NCBI RefSeq assembly: GCF_000712165.1
Contig: NZ_JONZ01000004.1
Coordinates: 1-64,000 of the forward strand
Direction: 5' to 3'
DNA from: Ureaplasma canigenitalium ATCC 51252
GTDB lineage: Bacteria > Bacillota_I > Bacilli_A > Mycoplasmatales > Mycoplasmoidaceae
DNA: 64,000 bases
The position numbers and the translations under genes were made by a program. The notes beneath the pieces were generated by a model. That model did not search any database. It had not been told where the DNA came from and saw nothing but the letters and a program-made list of their open reading frames with translations. The first letter of the stretch is position 1. The number at the start of each line of letters is the position of its first letter. Positions 23,839-36,596 of this stretch are shown piece by piece.

Positions 23839-25593
23839 TTAAAACTTCAATAGGTTAATTTTATTTTGTTTTTCAACTTCAAATTGTTTTAGTTGTTCTT
23901 TTAGCTTATTATTATCTACATCCTTAGTGATTTGTCAATTATTATTACCTTTTAACTTATGTAGTTCGTTTAGTTGCTTAGTAGTAAGAACAACAATTTT
24001 AGGCTTTCAATCAAACGGTTCTAGAATAGTCGAAAGAATTTCCCCATCATTTAAAAGCGATTCTATTTTATCTATTTTAGATGGATATTCGGTAACAAAA
24101 ATGGCACCAGCGGATGACGATAAAACCGGTATTACATTATTAAAGAAAATTGAAATATCATCTTTCATATTTTCTTGTTTCAATTTTTGAAACTCCTTTA
24201 TAAGTTTAGTCGTTTTTTGCTTGTTTCGGAATGTAATTATAGCCTTGGCATCCGCTATTTTTTCATTAGTATCATCTTCGGTTTCGGTTTTAAAAGTTTG
24301 CTGGTTTTTTATTTCAACACCAGAAGCGGTTTGATGATAAATAACATCGGTTGTTTTAAATGAGTTTAGTTGGACTTTGTATTGGTTCTTTTTTTGTTCT
24401 ACTTGTATTGTACCTTCAACATCCAACTGTGGTTCAAGAATAGATTTTTTTAGAAAAGTTTGTTCGTCTTTTTTAGGTGATAAGTTTTTTTCAATGTTAG
24501 AAGATTCATATTTAACTTCTTTGTTATTAATGTTTGCTAGTTCATAAACAAGAATTTCAAGATCAAGTAGCAGATTAGAACTATTTTTTTTGTTTTTATG
24601 AAGTTCAATTAGCGTATCTAAAATAATTTTATGCTGATTTTTAAACTTGTTTAGTAAGTTAAATTGGTCAACTGTCATTAACATTAAATATCTTAAATCA
24701 CTAGTTAAATTAACTTTAAAGGCCTCTAATAATATTGCGATTAAATCATTTATAAATAAATTAAAATTAACGCCTTTAATGTTTAAATCTTGAATTAAAC
24801 TATTCGCTTCTGTTATTTTTTTATCTGCAATTAAATTTAAAAAATCAAGTTTTGTATTATTATCAACTAAACCAAAAACCTGGTTAATTAAATCATCATT
24901 TATCTTTTCATAACTTGAAAGTTGATCAAGTATGCTTAATGCATCACGTCCTGAACCATCAGCTAAAGAAACAATTTTTTTAATACTTTTATCTTCAATA
25001 GTAATATTTTCTTTGACGATTGTTTTCTTAAGCAAATTATAAATTTCATCATTATTTAAACGATTAAAATCCATTCTTAAGCATCTGCTTACTATTGTTA
25101 AGGGAATTTTATAATATTCGGTAGTAGCAAAAATAAAAATAGCATAATCAGGAGCATCTTCAATAGATTTTAGCAAAGCATTCCAGGCTGCTGTTGTTAA
25201 CATATGAGCTTCATCAATAATATAAATTTTATATTTCAATTGAGTGGGTAGATAATTAAGATTTTCAATAATTACCCTAATCTGATCAACACCATTATTG
25301 CTAGCAGCATCGATTTCAAAAATATCATTACTTTGTTCGTTAATAATTAATAAACATGCTTGACATTTAGTACAACAATCACCGTTAACTGGTTCGAGAC
25401 AATTGAGTGCACAGCTAAATATTTTAGCTATTGATGTTTTACCAATACCTCTTGGTCCAGAAAAGATAAGAGCATGGGGTGTCTTATTGTTTTTAGTTGC
25501 ATTAGTTAATGCTGTTTTAATTAATTCCTGGCCAATGACATCATTAAAGCATTTGGGTCGATAAATTCGGTAAAGAGAAGATGTTTTGCTCAT
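23839..25593 (-). CDS. dnaX: DNA polymerase III subunit gamma/tau
   Basis: A 584-residue clamp-loader AAA+ ATPase. It has the start SLYRIYRPKCFNDVIGQ, Walker A GPRGIGKT (46-53), a C4 zinc module (CALNCLEPVNGDCCTKCQAC), Walker B YIIDEAHML and sensor motif FATTEYYKIPLTIVSRC. The C-terminal tail beyond about residue 370 is variable. It loads the beta clamp DnaN onto primed DNA. The TGA at 24007-24009 is Trp and extends the protein by 56 codons. It is the first gene of a dnaX-ybaB-recR-ffh series. Confidence 0.96.
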
Positions 25594-25752
25594 ATTTGTC
25601 CTTTTAAATTTGTTTGAAATGCTATCCCTTTAATATAAATATTATTAAAAAAGAGTGAATAAAAAAATTAAAAAGTGTAGGTAATAAATTGCAGTTTATC
25701 CCTATTTTTATATTTATAATAAGTTTTATACTAAGGCTTTGTGGGGGATAAA

Positions 25753-26460
25753 ATGACTGAAAATCAAAAACTAACGAAATATCCTGTTTTTAAAAGAAAT
25801 AGGTTGTCAAATTCAATCGTAATAGGGGGGATGATTGCTTTTGGTAAATCAACACTGGCTGAAGCTTTACACCAAGAATTTCAACCATCTAATGTAATTT
25901 ATGAACTTCAGGAAAATGACCAATTAATGTCACTTTTATTACAAAAAATGTATGAAAGAGATAACAATGTTTTATTTGGTTCTTTGTTTCAATTATATTT
26001 CGTTTTAAATCGTTTTAAAAATTACCGTGATAATTGTAATCAAGAAAACCTAACTATTTTTGATCGATCAATTTTCGAAGATTGATTGTTTGCATCTGCT
26101 AATATTGACAAACCGAGTGTTTTTTCATATTACGATGGGCTTTGACAAGGTATTTGTAAGGAACTTGTTTACGAACATGGAGTTCCACGACTTTATGTAA
26201 TTCTAGACGGGGATTGAGAATTATTTAAGGAACGAATTTTTAAGAGAAATAGAAAAGTTGAAATCGATAACTTTACAATTAACGAGACTTATTTTAAAAG
26301 ATTATTAGAGCTTTATACCGACTATATGGTTAATGTTTGTAAGGACTTCGGTATAAACTACATTATTCTTAATGCCAGAAACACTGTCGAAGAATCTGTA
26401 AATATCGTTAAAAAAGAATTAGAAAAATTAAATAATGAACAATTACAAGGGAACAAATAA
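25753..26460 (+). CDS. Deoxynucleoside kinase (deoxyadenosine/deoxyguanosine kinase type)
   Basis: A 235-residue kinase. The P-loop is IGGMIAFGKSTL (about residues 25-36), the DRS motif is FDRSIFED, and a lid region with KRNRKVE binds phosphate. It phosphorylates deoxynucleosides with ATP for dNTP supply; which base it prefers cannot be told from sequence alone. ATG at 25753 is chosen because GGGGGAT sits 4 nt before it; GTG at 25741 is the alternative. Several Trp residues are TGA. The small membrane protein gene overlaps its end by 26 nt, so the two are probably coupled. Confidence 0.9.
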
Positions 26461-26740
26461 TAGCTTCACTAATACAGAACAACCTATTGAATCCGGTAAC
26501 GGCTCTCAAGGGGGAGTAAAACTTAGTAAGCGAGCTAAAATTTGATTAATTATTGGAATCATTCTTTCTATCATCATTGTCTTTGTAGCATGAGGAGTCT
26601 CGAATTCAAGAAAAAAGCAATTAAGAACCGATGCTCTCACTGAATGTAAAAGAAAAAATCCAAGTTTTAGCAACGAACAGTGCGAAGCTGAAGTTGATAA
26701 AAAATTACCAAAGATTAACACTGGAGAAAAAAACGAATAA
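26435..26740 (+). CDS. Small single-pass membrane protein, function unknown
   Basis: A 101-residue ORF that is visible only when TGA is read as Trp (two positions). A polar Asn/Thr/Gly-rich start (about 33 residues) precedes one strong membrane segment (about residues 38-57, IWLIIGIILSIIIVFVAWGV). A charged tail with two cysteines follows (TECKRKNP...NEQCEAE). Its ATG lies inside the 3' end of the deoxynucleoside kinase gene in another frame. No family recognised. Uninterrupted reading and a terminator hairpin right after it support a real gene. Confidence 0.7.
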
Positions 26741-26779
26741 TTGTTTTTTTATTAATCTAATTTATTTTGTTTATGAATC

Positions 26780-26830
26780 AAGAAGAAACCACTTAGGTCA
26801 TTAGCACTTAAATGGTTTCTTCTTTCTTTT
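26780..26830. terminator. Convergent terminator hairpin overlapping the rny stop
   Basis: AAGAAGAAACCA (26780-26791) pairs perfectly with TGGTTTCTTCTT (26813-26824) around a 21-nt loop. On the plus strand a pyrimidine-rich tail follows, so it can end the kinase unit. On the minus strand it covers the last codons of rny (stop at 26808) but has a poor T run. Confidence 0.6.
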
Positions 26831-28322
26831 CTATTAATTCATCATCCATGCTTGAGCAATAACTCTTATCTTTGTAGTTATGCTTAGCTCGATAAATAAC
26901 CTCGCGAACAATTACGACTTCAATATTATTTTTTGAACCAGGAAAGTTTTGATCAACCTCTTTTTTTATAGCAGTAGCAAGATCATGTAAATCAATATCA
27001 CAATAGAAATCAGAATCAACAATAACCCTTATTTCTTCACCAAATCGCATAATGAATACATCTTTAATATGTTTGTGTTTTCCCACAATGCTTTTGATTT
27101 TTTCAACCTTAAGTTGAATTGGTTCCTCGTTTTTACACTTACGAGCTAATGGTCTAGATGAAGAAATCGAATCAGCTACTTTAACAATTGCACCAATAAT
27201 TGTTTTGTGTGGCACTTTATCATGATGTGCTTCAATTGCATTAACAATTTCCTCATCAAGATTACATTGTTTTGCTAATCTAACTCCTGCATCAACGTGG
27301 TCAATGTTTTGATCAATATTGTATGTCTTACCAATATCATGAAGGAATGCAGCAAGTTTTGCTTTGTCTGGATCAACATTAATATCATATTGTTGATTAA
27401 GTGCTTTGGCAATTCGAAAAGCAAACTCTGCACATTCTATTGAGTGAGTAAGTAATGATTGACCATATGAAGTTCTATGTTCCATTTTCCCAATATAACT
27501 ATAAAGTTCAAATGGTACATTTAAGTTTAGTTCTGTGGCAATTTCTTGACCCTTCATTACCATATCTTCTTCATATGATTCTTCATATTTACGAATGGTT
27601 TTTTCTATGGTTGAAATGCTGTTATTTTTTGAATTAATGATTTCAGAAAGAGCTCGATCTGCAATCGTAAGTCTTTTTAGATCATATGATGAAATCGTAG
27701 CTCGAGAGTGGTCTCCTTTACCCTTAATGTCAAAGTCAACACCTGCGATTTTGACAAAATGATTTTTGTTTGAACATTTTTCTCCAAACAATTTACCACG
27801 CATCTTTTCGTCAATCGAATATGTTCTTGTGTTTGTTTCTTGGAAAGAAATATCATTACATTTATTTCTTATAACATCAAGTAATAATTCCCCGGCTTCA
27901 CGTTCATAATTCATCATAAATTCTTTACGTTTACGGATAAATTCTTGGTTTAATTCATTAATAAACTTGCAACGAGCATTTTTAAAAAGTTCATCTTTTA
28001 TTTGCTCATAGGAAAGACCAATTAACTTTTGATACTCTTCATTCATTTTTGTTTGGTAAAACTCCTCAGCTTTATTTGCTCGCTCTTTTTCAGCTTGCAT
28101 TTTATCTTGTAATTCATTAATTTTAATAACATCAGTTTCTAACTTATACTGCAGAAGTTTGACATCATTCTCGAGTTCATCATATTCTTTTTTATTAATC
28201 GGAACAGCAATAAATTTTCTTTTTTGAATCTTTAAAGTAATTGAAACAACCATTGGAATGATGATTGTCGCAACACTGAATAAGATGATTAAAATAATTA
28301 CAAGAATCGTTAAGCTGTTCAT
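26808..28322 (-). CDS. rny: Ribonuclease Y
   Basis: A 504-residue endoribonuclease. An N-terminal membrane anchor (residues 4-27) precedes a long coiled coil (about 40-150), a KH RNA-binding domain and an HD domain with HDIGKT, followed by the conserved EAHHDKVP. It starts mRNA decay at the membrane. It follows recA by 2 nt; the recA-rny order is common in Firmicutes. No TGA interrupts it. Confidence 0.96.
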   Translation of the reverse strand: MNSLTILVIILIILFSVATIIIPMVVSITLKIQKRKFIAVPINKKEYDELENDVKLLQYKLETDVIKINELQDKMQAEKERANKAEEFYQTKMNEEYQKLIGLSYEQIKDELFKNARCKFINELNQEFIRKRKEFMMNYEREAGELLLDVIRNKCNDISFQETNTRTYSIDEKMRGKLFGEKCSNKNHFVKIAGVDFDIKGKGDHSRATISSYDLKRLTIADRALSEIINSKNNSISTIEKTIRKYEESYEEDMVMKGQEIATELNLNVPFELYSYIGKMEHRTSYGQSLLTHSIECAEFAFRIAKALNQQYDINVDPDKAKLAAFLHDIGKTYNIDQNIDHVDAGVRLAKQCNLDEEIVNAIEAHHDKVPHKTIIGAIVKVADSISSSRPLARKCKNEEPIQLKVEKIKSIVGKHKHIKDVFIMRFGEEIRVIVDSDFYCDIDLHDLATAIKKEVDQNFPGSKNNIEVVIVREVIYRAKHNYKDKSYCSSMDDELIEKKEETI

Positions 28323-28324
28323 TT

Positions 28325-29335
28325 CTAAATTTCTTCGTTTGGAGTTTGTTGTGTGTTTAATGAATTTAGCGTTAGTTCTTTTACCTGATTAAACAATTTA
28401 TCATCGCTTAATAGTTTGTTTTTTAGTTGTTCTCGTCCTTGTCCAATTTTATTATCATTAAAACTAAATCACGAACCAGACTTCTTAATAATATTATAAG
28501 CAATAGCGAAGTCAATTATTTCGTTATTATAATCAAATCCTTGACCAAAAAAAATGTCAATAAAAGCATTTGATAACGGATTGGCAAGCTTATTTTTAAT
28601 ACAAGTCACCTTAATTTTAATTCCAACTTTGTTGTTTCCGTCTTTAATTAAATCAACTTTTCTAGTTTCAAGACGGATTGTTGAATAAAATTTCAAAGCA
28701 CGTCCACCTGTTGTTATTTCCGGATTACCAAAGAATACATTAATTTTTTCACGAATTTGATTGATAAAAATTAATGCCACTTCGCTCTTTGATAGTTTTG
28801 TTTGGATTTTACGAAGTCCTTTCGACATTAAGCGAGCATGTGCTCCCATTTGTTGATCGTTCATATCGCTATTATACTCATTCTCTGGTACCATAGCAGC
28901 TACACTATCAACGATAATTAAACCAAGATTATCAGCATCAAGAAGACTTTCAATCATCTCAAAAACCATTTCACCTGTGTTTGGAGTTGCGACAATCATT
29001 TTACTGTTATCTACCCCTATCTTCGCGGAATAATTTTTATCAAAGCTACCTTCAAGGTCAATCATCACTACACTTTTACCTTGCTTTTGAACCTCAGCAG
29101 CTATTTGAAGAGCGATTGTTGTTTTTCCACTGGATTCATTTCCGTAAATTTCCGTAATTCGTCCTGCTGGAATACCATTAATGCCGGTAAGTTGATCAAT
29201 TGAGATTGATCCTGTTGAATATGTTATAAACTTTTCTTCATTAATTTCATTTGCTGTACTAAAAACATTTTTATTAAATTTATCTTGTAAACAAGCAAGC
29301 GGGTCTTGTTTTTCGTTTTTTATTTTTTCTTTCAT
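28325..29335 (-). CDS. recA: Recombinase RecA
   Basis: A 336-residue RecA of normal length. Walker A is GNESSGKTT (65-73; the usual P is N here). Walker B is [11 protein letters not shown]. The protein also has the L1/L2 region [13 protein letters not shown] with FINQIREKI, and ATP-contact segment [10 protein letters not shown]. It catalyses strand exchange and repair. The TGA at 28469-28471 is Trp, and the tail continues 48 codons to TAG. It lies between cinA and rny. Confidence 0.97.
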
Positions 29336-29380
29336 TTTAAATTCACCACCTATTTATTTATTCGTGGTAAATCGGAAAAA

Positions 29381-29860
29381 TTAGAAATTATTTTTTTTAA
29401 TTAAGTTAATTAATCAGTCTGTCGCTTCTCAGACCATTGAAATTCGATTCATTAAACGACCACTATCGGCAATCATGAATTCACGAGTAATGGCAACATC
29501 TTGAATTCCAATACCGATATAAAAAAGTCCAACAGGTTTTTCTTCATCACCAGAAGGTCCAGCATTGCCTGTAATTGACACTGATATATCAGTGTTGAAA
29601 AGTTTAAGACCACCTAATGCCATTTCCTTCGCACATAAAGAAGATATTGCTCCTTCTTCTTCGAGTGTCTTAGGTGAAACAGAAGCAAGTGTACTTTTAA
29701 TTTCCTTCGAATAAGAAACAAGAGCTCCTTTTAACACCTGACTAGCACCAGGAATATTACCGATGCTTGAAGCAAAAAGACCTGCGGTTGCTGATTCAAC
29801 CGTGGAAATAGTTAATTTCTTTTCTTTTAAAATAGCAACTAGTTTCTCAACTATTTCCAT
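29381..29860 (-). CDS. CinA C-terminal domain protein (nicotinamide-nucleotide amidase family)
   Basis: A 159-residue protein corresponding to the CinA C-terminal domain alone. Conserved pieces are STVESATAGLFASSIGNIPGAS and SVSITGNAGPSGDEEKPVG. Family members deamidate nicotinamide mononucleotide in NAD recycling. The N-terminal molybdopterin-like domain of full-length CinA is absent, as in many mollicutes. It lies just upstream of recA, the usual cinA-recA pairing. The TGA at 29429 is Trp. Confidence 0.9.
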
Positions 29861-29872
29861 CGTAGTGCTCCT

Positions 29873-32404
29873 TTATTTCTCTTTATTTATATCGTTTGAT
29901 ATAGTTTCATCGTCGTTTTCTTCGTCAATATCACTATTCTTAAAAATAGCAATTGATTTAATTGATTCACCATCTTCAAGTGACATCAATTTAACACCAC
30001 TAGTGTTTCGTGAGATAATGGAGATTTGATTAATATGAAGACGAATAACCTTACCAGTCGTCGTAATCATCAATGCTTGTTCATCAGTGTCAACTACTTT
30101 AATACTGATTAGTTTACCAGTTTTGTTATTAACCCTAAGAGTTGAAACTCCCTTTGCTCCACGCTTAGTTTCTCGATAATCTTCAACAGAAGTTAACTTA
30201 CCAAGACCTTTTGAACCAACCGCAAGAAGGTATTGTCCTTGGCTTGAAATGCCAGTACCGATAACAAATTCATTTTCATTTAAATGAATTCCTTTAACAC
30301 CGGCTGCGACTCTTCCCATACTACGGACATCATCTTCATTAAAACGAACGACATTACCATTACTAGCTCCAATGAAAATTTGATTATTTCCATTTGTATT
30401 CATTACACTAAATAGTTGATCATCGGGACGTAAAGTAATAAATCGTTTTCCGTTGGACTGAATTAATTTAAACTCACTAACTAGCGAACGTTTAACAACT
30501 CCGTTTTTGGTAGTAAAAAATAAGTAACCGGTTTCATAATTTTCAATAGGAAGGATTGAAATAATCGATTCTTGTTTGTCAAGCGGAAGGAAATTAATCG
30601 CTGGTATCCCTTTACTAGTTCTTGAACCAAGCGGAATTTGATGACCACGAATCCGATAAACGGTTCCTTTATTACTAAACATTAATAGGTCAGTATGGGT
30701 GTTTGCAACAACGATTTTTTCAACATCGTCATCTTCATACATATTAATACCTTTAACACCAACACCACCCCGACGTTGAGACCGATAGGTGTCAATTGGA
30801 AGGCGTTTGAAGTAACCACGTTTTGACATAGTAATCACAATGTCTTCCCGTGGAATAAGGTCTTCTTCGTCAATATTGCTTGAAACCCCATATTGAATAT
30901 AAGTTCGTCTTTCGTCACCATATTTTTCAATAAGGTAATCTAGGTATTCACAGATAATATTAACTTGTCGGTCGTAGTTCGCAAGAATATCTTCAAGATC
31001 TGCAACAATCTTTAATAATTCAGCGTGTTCTTGTTTAAGTTTATCAATATTTAGACCAGTTAAAGCTCGCAATTTCATTTCAAGAATTGCTTTTGCTTGT
31101 ATTTCACTTAAGTTAAAACGACTAGTAAGTGTGCTAATTGCTACATCATCGTTACTTGAAGCTTTGATAATCTTAATAACTTCATCGATGTTATCAACCG
31201 CAATCACCAGACCTTCAACAATATGGATTCGTTCCTTCGCTTTTCGTAGGTCGAAAACGGTTCTCTTAACTAGCACATCAATTTGATGTTCAAAGTAATA
31301 CTTAATCATTTCTTTAATGTTAAGAATTGTTGGAACACCATTTACTAGAGCAAGGTTGTTAACACTAAAGTTAGATTGGAGAGCTGTCATTTTAAAAAGT
31401 TTATTTAAAAGGACTTCAGGGATAATGTCCCGTTTTAACTCGATAACAATTCTGATTCCATCACGACTTGATTCATCTCTTAAGTCAGAAATTCCTTCAA
31501 TTTGTTTATTAGTTACAAGTTCAACAATCTTTTCGATTAAGTTAACCTTGTTAACCATATATGGAATTTCAGTAATGATAATCGCTTGACGACCACCACT
31601 TAGGTCTTCAATTTCGTATTTTGAACGTATTGTAATCGAACCTTTACCGGTGTGAAAATACTTATAAATTCCAGATTCGCCGTATATTTCAGCACCTGTT
31701 GGAAAGTCAGGACCTTTAATAACTCCTGCAAGTTCGTCAATAGAAACATCATGATTCTTCGCATAAAGTTTAGTTGCTAGACAAACTTCATTTAAATTAT
31801 GTGGTGGAATATTTGTTGCCATTCCGACCGCAATCCCTGTTGTTCCATTTGTAAGTAAGTTAGGAAAACCGGAAGGCAATACCGATGGTTCTTTTTCTGA
31901 ACCATCGTAGTTAGGAACAAACTGCACTGTTTCTTTATCAATGTATTTTAACATTTCACCAGCTAGTTTTGATAAACGTGCTTCGGTATACCGCATTGCA
32001 GCGGCACTATCTCCATCAATAGAACCAAAGTTACCATGACCATCAACAAGAAGGTAACGTAGACTAAATTCTTGTGCCATACGAACAATTGTTTGATAGA
32101 CAGCTTGATCACCATGGGGGTGATACTTACCAATTACATCCCCAACTCACCGTGCTGACTTCTTATAAGGCTTATCATTTGTCATCCCGTTTTCGTAAGC
32201 GGCGTAAAGAGCACGACGATGCACTGGTTTAAAACCATCACGCACATCAGGAAGAGCACGAGACACAATAACGGACATTGAATAATCAAGGAATGAGTCT
32301 TCAACTTCTTTAACAATACTATGATCTTTAATCACTGATACCGAAAGTTGTTCTTTAATTTCTTCGGTAGTTAATCTACTTTTTTTTGGTTTTTTAGTTG
32401 CCAT
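29873..32404 (-). CDS. gyrA: DNA gyrase subunit A
   Basis: An 843-residue subunit, normal length. The breakage-reunion domain has the catalytic tyrosine Y139 in AAAMRYTEA. The C-terminal beta-propeller carries repeated strands with the GyrA-box-like [10 protein letters not shown] (about residue 540). It supercoils DNA with GyrB. In the quinolone-resistance region [10 protein letters not shown], residues 100 and 104 (E. coli 83 and 87) are both Gln. The TGA at 32147-32149 is Trp, joining the first 85 residues to the rest. It follows gyrB by 20 nt. Confidence 0.97.
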
Positions 32405-32424
32405 ATTTTTTTACACACAAATCC

Positions 32425-34619
<2,195 letters not shown>

Positions 34620-34713
34620 TTAAATACCTTATTAATAAAATATATTAATTATAACATATTTAACAAGTTTATATATTTATATATAAAATGTAGTTTTAGT
34701 ATAGAACCGACTA

Positions 34714-35856
34714 CTACTCACCAGCAATTAAACTAATGATTTGTTGAAATGTCGAATCCTTTTCATCGAAAATTTTAATCGGTCGATTCTTTCCGTTTTG
34801 AATTCTAAAAGTAAGAATATCATTAGTAAAAAGTTTAATGCAGTGAGAAAGAAAATTAGGATTAATTATAAATTTAATCGAATCACAAAATATCGTATTT
34901 TCAAGCTCAACGGTTTCTGTTAATGACCCAACTTCCATCGTATCAAAAGATAAAGTCGCAATGTTATTTTTTATTTCAACCACCATTTTCGGTTTATTTT
35001 CTTGTTCAACATAAACCTTTCCCCGTTCAAGAGCATCAAAAAGGAATCTACGGTTAATTTTTACATCTGTATATGTTTCAGTATCATTAAAGATGGAAAT
35101 CGCATCAGGAAATTCCCCTTTAATTGTTTTAAGTATAAAAACAATGTTATCGTAGCAACAGAAAAGGTCATTGTTTTGCATATAAAACTTAATTGGTAAG
35201 TTTTCCTTTGGAAAAATCTTAAGTAAATCATTAATTAACTTAATGTTCTGTGAAAGCAAAATAATCTTACAATCTTTGCCTGAATAAGGATAAACAACAC
35301 TCGATGCTTTTCATCGGTCGGTTGCGACTAGAAAAACCTTATCCTTTTCTCGTGTACTATCAATAAGAACACCGGATATTACTTGCAATTTTTCAGTCAA
35401 AGAAGTAGTGAGACAATTTGGGACAACCTGATTAATAATTTTATTTAACATCTCATAGCTAATATCTACTTCATTATTAGTCATCACATTAAAACTACTG
35501 ATCGGCATTCGATCAAAATCAATTACATTGATATTAGTTTCAAACTTTTTAGTTTTAATAAACAGAATTTGATTATCAATTAATTTAAATAAAATATTAG
35601 GCTCATTAAGTCGAGAAATTAGGTTAGTTAATAATTTAGCATTAACAAGAACCTTACCTTCGGTTGTACATTCAATTTCATCAGTTACTTCAACCTTAAC
35701 ACTGTTAATGTTACTTTGGGCTTGAAAATAAATCATATTATTAACAACTTCAATTGATACACACGAAGCAATAAGATTGCTTCCTGCATTAGCTGTAACA
35801 AGATTTATTATCTTCATAACCTTATCTATTTTCTTAATACTAATTAAAAATTCCAT
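34714..35856 (-). CDS. dnaN: DNA polymerase III beta subunit (sliding clamp)
   Basis: A 380-residue clamp of normal length with three repeated domains. The start MEFLISIKKIDKVMKIINLV aligns with other DnaN openings. The C-terminal end is QIISLIAGE, short of the classical M(P/R)L ending. It encircles DNA and tethers PolC/DnaE; dnaX encodes its loader. The TGA at 35311-35313 is Trp. No strong ribosome binding site lies in front of the ATG at 35856; a small ORF with a strong one lies upstream. It begins the dnaN-yaaA-gyrB-gyrA series flanking the candidate origin. Confidence 0.96.
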
Positions 35857-36032
35857 GTGACATCCAATTTAACTTAAATTTAATTTATTTAAATAATAAT
35901 AAATATTATCTGTAGATATGTAGAAAACTTTACTAAAAGAAAAAACTACCATTTTATTTTCCTCCTTATTTATATATTTGATAAAAAATAAGTTTTTAGG
36001 AAAAAATAAGATAAATAGTTAAAATTTATGTT
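35857..36032. other. Candidate replication origin (divergent dnaN/pth gap)
   Basis: This 176-bp AT-rich gap is where gene polarity flips. From here to the left edge nearly all genes, including 16S rRNA, read left; to the right most read right. dnaN-gyrB-gyrA adjoin it. On the minus strand two degenerate DnaA-box-like words lie close together (TTTTCTACA and ATATCTACA, about 35908-35927), each two or more changes from TTATCCACA. dnaA is not present. The call rests on polarity and neighbours rather than on a convincing box cluster. Confidence 0.4.
35869..35952 (-). CDS. Possible 27-residue leader ORF upstream of dnaN
   Basis: ATG at 35952 is preceded by AAGGAGG (35961-35967) with an 8-nt spacer, one of the strongest ribosome binding sites in the window. 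The ORF runs 27 codons to TAA at 35869-35871, ending 12 nt before the dnaN ATG in the same frame. The product is hydrophobic and Tyr/Phe-rich (MVVFSFSKVFYISTDNIYYY then LNKLNLS). It could be a leader peptide coupling translation into dnaN, or a chance ORF. No homologue is recalled. Confidence 0.35.
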   Translation of the reverse strand: MVVFSFSKVFYISTDNIYYYLNKLNLS

Positions 36033-36596
36033 ATGGAAAAATATTTAATTGTAGGTCTTGGGAACCCGGGTTCAAATTACTCAAAAACAAAGCACAATGT
36101 TGGTTTCATGGTTATTGATGAACTTTTAGAAGCACTTAATCTTAAGCTAACTGAAACAAAGTTTAATGGTGCTTTTACAAAAACTTTTTTGAAGGATAAA
36201 ATTGTTTATATTGCGAAGCCGATGACCTTTATGAATCTTTCAGGTGAGTTTGTTTCAGCTTTTATTAGGTACTTTGATATCAATACAAAAAATATTATTG
36301 TTGTTTACGATGACATCGACACAGTTTTTGGTTCGTTTAAACTTAGATATAAAGGTTCATCCGGTGGACAAAATGGCATGAAAAATATTATTAATCTCAT
36401 AGGAACTGATGAAATTAAACGTGTTCGTGTTGGAATTGGAAGAAATAAAAATATGGAACTTTCTTCGTATGTTCTTTCTTCGTTTTCAATTCAAGAACGA
36501 CTAGATTTGATTCCTATTATTAAAGAAATTTCAAAAGCATTGATAGATGCGGTTGGTGAAGATTTTGACAAAGTTATGAATAAATATAATCGATAA
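36033..36596 (+). CDS. pth: Peptidyl-tRNA hydrolase
   Basis: A 187-residue Pth with GLGNPGSNYSKTKHNVGF (catalytic H21), FMNLSGEFV, the DDIDTVFG segment with the active-site Asp, and SGGQNGMKNI. It frees tRNA from stalled peptidyl-tRNA. No clear ribosome binding site precedes the ATG, and the gene is first in a plus-strand series, so it may be leaderless or weakly initiated. tilS overlaps its 3' end. The pth-tilS-hprK-lgt order matches M. genitalium. Confidence 0.97.
   Translation: MEKYLIVGLGNPGSNYSKTKHNVGFMVIDELLEALNLKLTETKFNGAFTKTFLKDKIVYIAKPMTFMNLSGEFVSAFIRYFDINTKNIIVVYDDIDTVFGSFKLRYKGSSGGQNGMKNIINLIGTDEIKRVRVGIGRNKNMELSSYVLSSFSIQERLDLIPIIKEISKALIDAVGEDFDKVMNKYNR

Noticed and set aside
35857-36032. 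Cluster of consensus DnaA boxes in the dnaN/pth gap
   Set aside because: No exact TTATCCACA occurs here; only degenerate words exist, so the origin call rests on gene polarity and neighbours.
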